Shown piece after piece: positions 9,827 to 19,997 of a stretch of DNA of 30,300 bases; position 1 is the first letter of the stretch, and the number at the start of each line of letters is the position of its first letter. Under the pieces are notes generated by a model. The model made no database searches. It was not told the origin of the DNA and worked only from the letters and a program-made list of their open reading frames with translations. The stretch is taken from positions 1 to 30,300 of the forward strand of contig JAYMTA010000372.1 of the NCBI GenBank assembly GCA_036897625.1, written 5' to 3'. The position numbers and the translations under genes were made by a program. The stretch comes from Pelargonium cotyledonis (taxonomy: Eukaryota; Streptophyta; Magnoliopsida; Geraniales; Geraniaceae).

Positions 9827-12800
9827 ATGTCGGAAATCTCAGAACCTCTCATAGCTCCCAAGGATCCACCAGAAACAACCCCTCAACAAACGCCTGATAA
9901 TTCCAGCTATCCACTAGAAAAGCCCGTCTCTCAGGACGATCCCAAAGACGATACGCGTGAAACCAAACCTGGATTCAAGCGCTTGTTCCTCACTCTCTCC
10001 GTCCTCTTCTCCTTCTTGCTCGGTACTGTCTTCTCTATCGATAGATCGATCGATTGATATCTATATGTTTTTTTTGTGTGTATAATTGGTTGTTATATGT
10101 AATTCACTTCTGATTCATGTCTGTGTCCCAATATATATATATATATATTTTTTTTTTGCCGATAATTTCTGGGTTTTATAGTGAATTGGAGCTTTGGTTG
10201 TATACAGGCATTCCGTTCTTCTGGAAATCCACAGCAATTTATCGAGCTCCTCTCCCATTTTTGGACATTGATTCACTCTATGCTCAAATGGAATCTGACC
10301 CATTACAGTTCCCTTGCCACTTTGAAGCAATCTTTGTTGGGTTCGATCCAAAATCCTCTATTTCACAGAACCCAGATGATCTTAGATTGTCACTTCTCAG
10401 TCACATGACTAGACTGACCTCCAAGGCCTCACAATGTGGTACTTGTAGCAGTAATTACACTGTCTCTGTGACCTTAGATTCAGGTGGGATTAGTGGTGTT
10501 GGTTTTGATGGGGATGATGAGGACGTTGATGAATCGTTGAGGTCTGTATTGGGGGATTCTTCCGGGTTTGGTGGTAAAGTTTATAGTGTGGTGGTGGTGA
10601 ATAGGGATGAAGAGGTGAGGGCTGTGGTGGGGAAGTATCGGCATGCTTGGATTGTTGGGAGAGTTGTGGAGGGAGATATGGTGTCGAGAGTTGCTGAAAT
10701 TTTTGTTAAGGTGTTTGTGAATGGCGGGAAAGAGGAAGGATTGATTCATGGAGAGTTCATGCCTGTTGGTGCCGATGGGAAGATTGTTCTCTCATTTAAT
10801 TTGCTGAATGCCGATCCAAGCGACGGGATTTATGATTGGTATGCTTGTTTTCTTACACTTATTTAGCCAAATCGCACTTGTCTAAATAGTTAATACCTTG
10901 TGTATTTGATCCTATATAGTTTTACTCAGTACTTGTATAACTTCACGGGGTTCCTATTATAGACCTTCATTTGCAAGGTCTATTACAAATTAAATATAAA
11001 TAAGTGAAGTGCACATGTGTGTGTGCACATGTACATCTTATGTGAACATCAATACGGCATCTTTATAAAATTATATTTCCTGGATTATTTTGGAAATCTT
11101 TCTAGAATTGGAATGTCTAATTACATAACTATTTCATTAGTTCAAGTGTTGGGTGTGTCACTGCAGTCCATAGCCACCACGTGCTGAAGAATAAAATTTT
11201 CTTAATGAGATCACCAGCTTAAAGTCATGTTTTGACAATATATCTTGGTTAAATCAGCAAATTATCCTTGGACTGCACTAGCGATTTTAGTTTTAAACCA
11301 TCCTTAAAATGGTAGCACCGCAGCAGACCGTCATACATATCAATACTATCCTGAACAGTATATTTTATTTTGCCCATCCTGCATAACACTTGATAATGTG
11401 CCATACACATGATGATGAATTCATACCCTTTTTATTTTATTTTTTTTATTTGCATCTACAGGGATTTTCAAAGAGTAGATGAAACTTTGTTGGCCCCTGT
11501 AGTTGAGGCACTGGGACCTATAGCAAATATTAGTGTTGAAAGTCAGGTAATATCTTGCATTCTTTTGGAACTGTGTATAACTTTTCCTTTTTCATATCAC
11601 TCTTTCTATTGAAACAGCCACATTGTGGTTTTGGCTATTATCTGATCTTGTTTATGCTTTATTTCTGTAGGTTTTATACCACACTCCAAAGTCGTCATTT
11701 TCTTACTGGGATGATGAACGGAGTGGCTATATCTTTAGTACCCAGGACCTTCCTTTCTTTGTAAGCATGCTTTAACTTCTGCTTGGATACTCATTTGAGA
11801 AGAAAGTCACATGGCATTTTCTTTAGTTTTAAAGTGTTTTAGTGCCATACTCTGAAGGATTCATACATGAACCAATTTACTCAAGTATCTGCACATTTGT
11901 TGGTGTGTGCACAGTGCACTTTAAGTGTGGATATATCTCGGTTGCATTATATCATGTATAATATGATAAGCTATGTTCAAAATTACTACTTGCCTAGTTA
12001 CAAGAATGAGTAGTTGAACCAGTCATATAACACTGAGTCTCATAGTTTGAAAGTATTTTCTACTTTGTCTTACTAATTATATAGGTTAAGTTTCACAGGT
12101 GAACTCAAATGAGTGGCACTTGGATACTTCTATTGCTGCCGATGGGAGGTCAAAGATATTACAATTTGTGGTGTATACCCTTTAACTCAATCCTTGTTTT
12201 ATTCATTCAATTTTATCTAAATTAATATCTGGCAGTTAGCAATAAAGTTAATTTTTGGATCTATCTTGTTCTATATGGTGTGGTTACATGGAGTAAGATT
12301 ATTGCTACCAGAATGTTTTGATATAGAAACCTTTGTTATTTGGAGAAAAACGAATATTGTGTTCATGTCAAGTCACATGTTGTGTACTAAATTGCCAGCT
12401 CTAGGTTAGACGTAGAATTCTTTGGAAATTACACGACGCTGTGCCAATTTCTTATACGAGCCCTTCATTTGGTGATTATTATTTGGACAATATGACTAAG
12501 TTCTCTATCATTAGCACTACAGGGACATCAACTCCATATAAGGTTCACATTTTCAATTTTCTTTCAGATATGTACCATCTGCAAAAGAATGTCCTCTTCT
12601 CCTGCAGCTTCCTGATGGAGAAATTTCTAAGACGAATGGCTTTGTATCTCCAGTTAATTATCATGCCCTGATTTTCTTGCTAATTGTTTCCCAATCTTTC
12701 GTGTGAAACCGCCTATCTTAATATGCGGAAATATTTTTGCAGATGTGGGGAGGTGTTATTGTTTGGAATCCTCAGGGTTGTTTGCCGGATTCAGAAACTA

Positions 12801-14878
12801 AGCATCCTGTTAAGCATACAATTTCTGATCAGGTCAGTCCATCGGGGAGAAAAGAAGAACATTTGAGTTCAAATGGAAGTGTCCTAAAACTAACTAACTC
12901 TATATTATTTTTATATTAGAGATACTAGTATAGAGTAATCAATTTTTACCGATTTGTTGGCACTTTATTACTTCACTGAATCATTTATGAGTTTAAAATC
13001 ATCAGAAGCCCATCAAATTATTGCAGATGATTTCTACTTAATTTTCTCAAGTTTGATGTATGAACATTCTTAAACAGGATCTTCAGAGCATTTTTGAAGT
13101 TTTCATGGGGCAGTTCAGGCAACTTTTCGGCCTTAAATCTGATAACCATTATGTTGGTACATCAGGCACGTTCAACCTCTTAGCTAGTGAAAGAGGGTTC
13201 ACAGAATGGTAAGGGTGATCCTTTTGAATTTGCTGCATGCTTTAACCTCCCTTTTGAGTTTTGATTCACCTTATAAATTTTGATGAATGAGTATTGACCG
13301 ACGTACCAAATTCTGAAGCCAATAAAATGTCTCAAGTGCGATATATGTAACGACATAGGAAGTATTCCTTATGCTGTTGATTCTTCATCAGGGAGCTGGA
13401 TGTATTGTCACGGCAGCATGCATGTTTTAATCTCCGTTCATGTGCTACAACTCTTGGATCTCTCTCCAGATTGGTATGTTGTGTTTGTTCTTTAGGCTTC
13501 TGTTTAGTACTAGTTTCATGACATCTATAAACGGATTCAGCAAGATATATATCTAAAGTATGCCATAACATACAAGTATGCCATAACTCCAATGCAGGTT
13601 CAGTCGCTGCCAAGAATGATCATCATGGATGAGATAGGGAAACAGGTGAGTCTTCAAAGACTAATGTTTTCTTCTTCTCTCTTTCTGTACACCCTATCAT
13701 TTCCAATTCTGCAGCTCCCATCTAAATCACGAGAAAGAATATAAGGAAACTGTACTTGAGTAGTTTGAAACAGTAGAGATATCGATCTAGTATTAATTGG
13801 CAGTTACATTATAGCTTGCAATTCGGGTTGAAAAGGCCTAACCCGACCCCACTTGCTGTCAGGAATGTGCGGGTTTGCCGACCTGGCTCGCAATTTTTCC
13901 ATGACAAACCCGACCCGGAAATCATTTGGGGTCTATCTAATGTGACCTGAACCTGAAAAAATTAACTTGGGTTTCAGGTGCCTAGGGTTCGGCCCCAAAT
14001 TGCAAGCTCTAATTTTCAGCCTGGTGTGTATCAATAACATGAATTCAAGAGGAAAAAAGAGAGAAGGAAAGGGAACGAGGACGTTGAAATGAAAAGAAAG
14101 CGTATAAATTGCTACCCGTTTTCACTTTTCAGCTCAGAAATTCATTTTTTTACATGGGAAACAGAGAAGGTAAAAGTCTCAAATTTTCTAATTTGAAATA
14201 AGTCCTTGAGATCTTCAAGGGTACGATATAAGTTTCAGGATTCTCATTGATGACAGTTCTTCTCTGAGGCATGATTAATTTATAATGAAATGGCAACGAG
14301 TTTGTCTTCTAAGCATTTTGGACATGGTTGTGCAGTTAGGGACCATTTTGATTCCGTTGTTCTGTCCTTGAGCAGGTGAAATTTTCTCTCGAAGCTGCAG
14401 AGTTGGCTCAAAATAACGCTTCTCTAGGAGTTTACGATGCTTCAGCAGGTACTTCTCCTACTTCTCGGGTTTTATCTTCCTGGTAGCTTGAAATTAGGAT
14501 TTTGTTCTTTACCTTTCAAATGTAAAAGAAGCCGGCAAATTCTTACCCTCGCTGTCTTCTTGTGCAGTGTCCTCAAGGCAAGCAAGATCGTTAGCCGAGG
14601 ACGCCTTCTTCCATCCCTCCATCATGTCCGTCAGCTACTACTCATTCGAGCACTGTTTTGCTGTCTACTCGGTTCGTTTTCCAAACCTAGAACACTCAAA
14701 ACTAGCCTAATTCACGGCTCAAACCCGTTACAACAACTAATCCTTTCATTTTCTTCCTCCACAGCCTTTCTTCATGCCGGTCTCCATGCATATCATCCTT
14801 GCAGCTCTACGAGAATTGAAACGATACAAGGAAGAAAAATCAAAGTACTCGGCATGGAAAGCCAAAGCAACCTCTTGA
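9827..14878 (+). CDS. PIGS: PIG-S, GPI-transamidase subunit
   Basis: This is a subunit of the ER-membrane GPI transamidase, which cleaves the C-terminal signal of precursor proteins and attaches a GPI anchor. The 13 CDS exons are 9827-10022, 10208-10838, 11462-11546, 11671-11760, 12099-12172, 12568-12652, 12743-12832, 13078-13208, 13392-13473, 13598-13645, 14376-14448, 14568-14671 and 14765-14878. They give 600 aa, the usual size for the family. A polar N-terminus is followed by a membrane segment at about 52-71, a long lumenal domain that holds motifs such as YVPSAKECPLLLQLPDGEI and MWGGVIVWNP, a second membrane segment at about 553-578, and a basic tail. This two-anchor layout is typical of PIG-S. 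Intron 1 has a TA/T microsatellite near 10132-10159; intron 2 (10839-11461) shows nothing; intron 10 holds a family-B repeat. No lesion is seen. Confidence 0.94.
13812..14010. mobile_element. MITE-like repeat, family B copy 2 (PIG-S intron 10)
   Basis: The ends are inverted repeats: AGCTTGCAATTCGGG at the left and CCCCAAATTGCAAGCTCT at the right. The interior is rich in CCCGACC and related motifs and has no ORF. It shares a core with 3020-3180. I could not identify a clear target-site duplication. The GTCGGGT-type composition recalls non-autonomous hAT-like elements, but the superfamily is not proven. Confidence 0.6.
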
Positions 14879-15757
14879 ACCCTCATGGCCGGAATTTAGG
14901 CCCGTTGCCACGAGGGAATCGTACATTTTGTGTGGGGATTTGTATGAATATTTTATTTTTTTCTTGTTCGAATACCATAGAAGTTTAGAACCCTAGTTTG
15001 TAATTTGTTGTCATGAGAAGAAACAAAGCAATTTTTGTAGGAATTGTTTACTTCAGTTTTGAACATAACAATTGAAGGAAACATATTGCAATTTGCATCC
15101 CATATTCTAAAGTTTTGCCTGTTTTTGAACTTCTGTAAATATATTAAAAAAACATGAGAATTTGTACATTTTAGATTGATCATTCAAATTTGTCAAATAT
15201 GTCTATGGGTACAAACACAAATAATTGTACAATTTAGATAAATCATTTGGTAACAGCTCGATAATCAACGTTGAGGGTCTTACATTGAAACAACAGACCT
15301 AGCCATTGTCCTCGTTTGCAAACTCCTTCACAAACACAAAATCTATTCTAGCCAAGAGTTGAGTTGAACCGAAACTGACACTAATTACCAATCCAAAAAT
15401 ATTAGTTTCCTCTTCTTGGGCTAACTACAGCAACAATATACATAACATCAGTTTCCATAACAAAATCAATAGACACGGAAAAAAAAAAAAAAAAAAACTT
15501 TCAATAAGAGAAGACAAACTGCAATAGAAACAAACTATAAAAATAACAGAGAATTCTCTCATGAATTTGAGCTTCATTGAGTACTTTCATTATCTCATCT
15601 ACAACAACTTTTCCTAGTTACTTTCAAGAATATACATGTAACACAGAAATTGAGCTTCATCAATACTTGTTTATTGTCCCATCTACAACAATTTTTCCTA
15701 GTACTTTGAAGAACCTAATGAATCAGGCATATCATTATCATGATCTTCCCATAAACT
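14879..15757. other. Convergent 3' region between PIG-S and the UBA-PUB gene
   Basis: PIG-S (+) and the UBA-PUB gene (-) end facing each other. The interval holds both 3' UTRs, an A19 tract (about 15479-15497) and a duplicated segment at 15567-15715. I see no gene. Confidence 0.55.
15567..15715. repeat. Tandem duplication in the 3' UTR region of the UBA-PUB gene
   Basis: Two copies about 83 bp apart start at 15567 and 15650. Both run TTGAGCTTCAT, then ATCTACAACAA, then TTTTCCTAGT and ACTTTCAAGAA/ACTTTGAAGAA. The copies differ by small indels and substitutions. They lie just past the UBA-PUB stop codon (15758) in the direction of transcription. Confidence 0.7.
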
Positions 15758-18506
15758 TCAGAAAACTCCGAAGAAGGGATTCGATATTGCAGACTTTAGT
15801 TCGGACCCAGCTGTGTATAGTACAGCAAAATCGACTTTTTCTCGGGGAAGAAACAGGTATTCCTGATTTCCTTCAGTTCTTTCAAAACCACACAGCTCAA
15901 GAAACTCAACACCTCCTTTCAAACTACCAACTCTATCCTGTTTGAAAGAAATATATCTCACATTCTTGCATATGCACATTCTTTCATGGAAGTATCTTAA
16001 CGCGGATAAAATGTGAAGTTGAATTATTGATGAATTAGACCAAGAATTGCTTACCTGGAACAATGGGTTACTAAGTCGTATCCTTCGGAATTTTTCCTCA
16101 TCGGGATTTCTTGCAACGTTGCCAACATATATCAGAAGTGTCTGGAAAGCCCTTCTAACCCTAGCATCATCATCCTAAACCCCGAAAAAATAATATTTGA
16201 TATCAGATTGTGATCGTTTTAATTTTTTGTTGTTGAATCGTTATTACCTTGTGATTGCGCTTGAGAGACCTTAAACACTCTCTCATCCGCTCAGCCTTTG
16301 TAGTAGACCTGAAAGGTCCGGAGTTCTGCAACTAAAACAATAGAAAATGCACACACTATGAAAATACGTTTTGCGATGAGAGATCAATGGATCTTGAGAT
16401 ATGATTTTAGAGTAACATGTACCTCCTTTTCATGCACAGAACGTTTATAAGACTTCCCTGTTGCAGGGCCTTCCATTGGCAATCCAAGCATCCGTCTTCT
16501 CTCTGCCTGTAAACATGTGAAAACATATACTATATCAGCTTGAAGAACACATTTCAATAGCCTTTGGGTTATAATTTTTGTTCAGCAATGAGAATCAACA
16601 ATCGGAATGGGAATGAGATTCCAATACATCCGGTTTGTATCAAGACTTTTTGGTCATGAGAATGGCTATGGTATGATAATCTCATTATCATTCTAATTCC
16701 AAATTTTTTAATCAAAACGCTACCTTAGACATATCAGAAGAATTAACACTGAAATCAATATAACATAAGAAGGACCATATGAAGTAAAATATGATTTGTT
16801 GATGTGGATTTGACATTTGTGAGTTTACGCTGGCAATCAAATTTATACGAAACACGATCTGCCTCTAGTTTCTGAAGAATTTTCAAAAACGACTTTCAGC
16901 TAAAGACCTTATCTACCTCTAGTTTCTGAAGAATTTTCTCTCTTGCTTGTTTCTGCTCCTCTTTCTCTGCTTTCCGTGAGGGTATATTACTAAGAGAACA
17001 AAAAGCATCTTCCGGTTACAAGATTGTTATCGGCAAAGAAAGAAATAGGGATAAACAGACTTAAAATAACCATATGTAAACATAGAGAACTGGGTCACAC
17101 CGTTTTCCTTCGTTTTCTTCAGCAATTCTCTTTGCTTCAAGGAGCTCTTTACCTGCTCGAATTCTCTCCTGTAATACACGTAGTGCACACAAAAAATTAT
17201 CCGTCAGATGTATACACCTCAAATTTGACTCTGAAAATGTGAAAAAAATCAAACCAACCAACAACACATGCATCCTGCAAGATAACAAGCACAACAGAAA
17301 CCATAAAAGATAATAAGGTTACCTTTTCCCTTCCCCTTTCCATATTCTTTTCAGCTTCTTCTCTTCTTCTACAAGCTTGATTCCTAAAATGTGAATTAAT
17401 GAAAGAAAATATTCCCTAAGAATAGGAACTAATCCCAAATGGTAATACAGAATTGAAAAGGTAAAGATTTTCAAAACAGATAATATCATTAAAAAAAAGT
17501 GACGAAAATAAGCCAACGGCTAGTTCTTGAGTAGGGAAAGAAACTAAAAATAAAATTTATACGAAGTTTGAGAAAGAGTTTCATCAAGATGAATGTTAGA
17601 AGCACACCTGAGTTTCTGCGCTTTAATCCTCATTTCTTCTGTAATATCAAATGGTTTGGGAGACTGAATATCAATATCAATGTCCATTGTCACCTGAGCG
17701 CAAATGAGAATTTTCAACAATGAAAACATATTACCAAGAGTGACAACAAAGGAAATATTGGAAATGTGAAATGGTCAGCATATCTTAATCCACACAACGG
17801 AGAAAGAAATTTCAGTTTTTGAAAATTCATGTGACCTCCGATTCACATGAACAACTACACAAAATGTGCATAGTAGATATTTTATCCTAGGATAAAGTGG
17901 TAAATTAATACAATTTTCATCTTCAAAAATGTAATGCAACAAAGTAATCTCAATGAAATATCATACCGAAGACACCTGGCCAATCTCTGATGACTCATTC
18001 TCATGATCAATGATCCAATTCACAGCAGCCTCGAGACTAGCATTGCCTGAAAAACCAAAAAATGTTCACAAAACTCAATCTAAACATCAATTAATAACAA
18101 TATAGGGTAATCATTTGCTTTACAATTCCAATAAAAGCGTCCTAAAAAGACCAAGCTCCTTTGAGGCTCACGCCACAAATGGGAAGGCGCAAATGATACC
18201 ACTAAGTGCTACTCTCAAAAATCAAAATACGAAAAACATCTTCCACAACTAAAACTTAACAAATGAAGAGATGAATCACCATTTTATCTTGCTATAATAA
18301 GAATTCATTTATGTTGCGTTTGGGAGTAACTTAACTAATACATCCAGCGACTAAGAATGGGGAACAATGTATAAAGAACAAATAGTAAACAAAACATCCA
18401 AAAACTGATCACCAGAGTAATGAAGCGCTTGTGTTGCTTGGTCCAGTGGAAATCCCATTGCTTCAAGTTCTTCAAGCAATTTCTTGTTTACAGCAGGGAC
18501 AGCCAT
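15758..18506 (-). CDS. UBA - coiled coil - PUB domain protein
   Basis: This is a probable ubiquitin/p97 (Cdc48) adaptor. CDS exons in transcript order are 18506-18413, 18046-17967, 17693-17608, 17383-17323, 17168-17101, 16989-16917, 16506-16423, 16331-16248, 16174-16055 and 15937-15758, giving 309 aa with all phases continuous. Residues about 8-47 form a UBA domain: the LEAMGF loop, then [17 protein letters not shown]. About 85-180 is a charged Glu/Lys/Arg coiled coil. About 190-300 is a PUB domain: [37 protein letters not shown] and [14 protein letters not shown] domains bind the C-terminal tail of p97/Cdc48 and UBA domains bind ubiquitin, so a role in ubiquitin-dependent degradation is inferred. 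No UBX domain is seen, so it is not a classical PUX protein. It resembles the Arabidopsis UBA/PUB protein AT1G04850 (from memory). An acceptor at 18512-18513 shows a 5' UTR intron. Confidence 0.9.
16556..16726. repeat. MITE-like element, family A copy 3 (UBA-PUB intron)
   Basis: The left end is TAGCCTTTGGGTTATAATTT and the right end is ATCAAAACGCTACC, an imperfect inverted pair. The interior matches copy 1 well (TTTTTGTTCAGCAATGAGA, TTTTTGGTCATGAGAATGG). It is non-coding. Confidence 0.6.
16862..16938. repeat. Duplicated end of UBA-PUB exon 6
   Basis: A 23-base identical stretch occurs at 16862-16884 and 16916-16938, a 54-base offset. It begins CCTCTAGTTTCTGAAGAA. The second copy is the true end of exon 6 with its GTAGAT donor; the first lies in the following intron and lacks a GT donor (GC follows). 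It is a small local duplication of an exon edge. Confidence 0.75.
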
Positions 18507-19129
18507 TTCTACTGTATACAACAAAAAACAATAAGACTAGTAATTTAAGAAACCTCATATCAAGAACCATCTTATCACTTCAATCAACGAAAGAAAATTA
18601 TTATGGAATGCGGCACAGGCATAATTTCAAATAATTGAACAAAAACTAATAGCTCAACTAATAATTAACTAGCAATTCATGGCTGTAACTTATGCTACCT
18701 AGCACCTAAACCAAGCATATTTCATGGCATATGGAGCCATAGAAACCTAAAACATCGGCTCAGCCACCGATTCACACTCGAATTCAAACCAAATGTGAAT
18801 CAACATTTGACCAACTAACCAGCAAATCTATATCCAAAAACAAAGTAATAGCTCAATTCAGAGCCTCTCACAAAATGTCAAGTAGTCTACAAACTAACTC
18901 ATAATTCATGGCTCGAACTTACACTAACCAAAACCTATATCAATCAAATTTCAGCACATGTACATCATCGATCAGAGAAATCTAAACATCAACTAAGGCA
19001 ATGAATCACACTCAAATTCTAACCAAATATGGATCCGATGAGCATAAAAATCTGAAGAAATGTATCATGAAGCTACAATCACTCTAAAACACAAAACATG
19101 AAGAAAAACAAAACACAGAGCGTACTTAC

Positions 19130-19350
19130 CGATTTCAGTTTTGATATTGTGAATGAAACTGGGGAAAATGGAAAGCGAAATGGCGTATACGAAAGGAGAA
19201 GATGTAGATCTGGAGCAGATCCAGGAGGAGCTTGAGAGAAACCCTAGAATCCAAGGGTTTGGGAGATTGGATTGGCAATGCCATCGAAGATTCTTCACCG
19301 GTTCAGAAGAAAGAAAACCCTAGACCCTTTGCTTGCTTCACACTCTTTCG
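19130..19350 (-). promoter_or_regulatory. Non-coding 5' exon of the UBA-PUB gene with a uORF (19135-19284)
   Basis: On the minus strand a perfect donor, GTAAGT, follows the exon end at 19130, and the acceptor is just before 18511. The 5' UTR is therefore split by an intron of about 620 bases. Inside this exon an ATG at 19284 opens a 49-codon frame that stops at 19135, five bases before the donor. It could reduce translation of the main ORF. The upstream limit of the exon is a guess. Confidence 0.6.
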
Positions 19351-19997
19351 CAATTCGCCTTCTCACGACATGCTCTGATTCCTCTTATTTATACCTTTTG
19401 CTTCAATACGAGAAACGAATTTTTCTTTCTTTTTTGACGTGGCGGGTCACGTGCAGTAATCATGTGAGTTATTTAATACATCTGTACCGCTACGTTAGCA
19501 AAATAATTGAGAATGAGAACTCAACACGTTTTGTAATCACATCATATTCGTGTTCAGCCTCCAATAAATAATTAGTCTTGTTGTGGCGCACACAACACAC
19601 AAATTTGAAGGTACATTTATAAATTCATTATAATATTGTGTCGAACATGTTGAGTCTTATCGTGTTAACAAGATTCATTTAATTGCATTAAACATGTTGC
19701 GTTCGTGTTTTGCAACTTTTGATCAGTCCTAACCTTTTATGGTAAGTGGAGAAACGCTATAGAACTCACGGAAAATTACTCGATAAAAACATGTAGAGCT
19801 TTATCCAAAAGATTTAGCCAAAAGCATTGGGTCCAACAATGAATTAATTAACTATACAAAATTGGATACAAAGTGGAATCATACAAAACAAACTAGTGGT
19901 ACAAAAATAGCTTCTTTTTTCTCACATTCCCTAAGCTTAGTGTTTTTTTTGCACATATTTTACACTACAACTACAATGTCCCTAACTGGCTTGCTAA
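19351..19997. other. Intergenic region between the UBA-PUB promoter and the PIG-T 3' end
   Basis: No gene is seen. The part from about 19480 to 19740 contains GTGTTG/CAACAC-type words (AACATGTTGCGTTCGTGTTT and relatives). Similar words recur in PIG-T intron 4 at about 20340-20520, which suggests related decayed repeats. Confidence 0.4.

Noticed and set aside
10117..10866. A 249-codon open frame as a separate gene
   Set aside because: Its first about 30 codons are intron 1 of PIG-S (low-complexity TA/T tract) and its end runs past the exon-2 donor. The middle is simply PIG-S exon 2 (10208-10838).
13332..13613. Minus-strand ORF of 93 codons
   Set aside because: Lies across PIG-S exon 9, part of exon 10 and the flanking introns on the opposite strand, with no coding character.
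14437..14988. A 183-codon plus-strand ORF
   Set aside because: It covers the last three PIG-S exons and their introns in the wrong frame; the true frame has the conserved C-terminal membrane segment and correct splice sites.
15577..15945. Plus-strand ORF opposite the PUB exon
   Set aside because: Antisense to the PUB domain C-terminus, and partly made of the duplicated 3' UTR segment.
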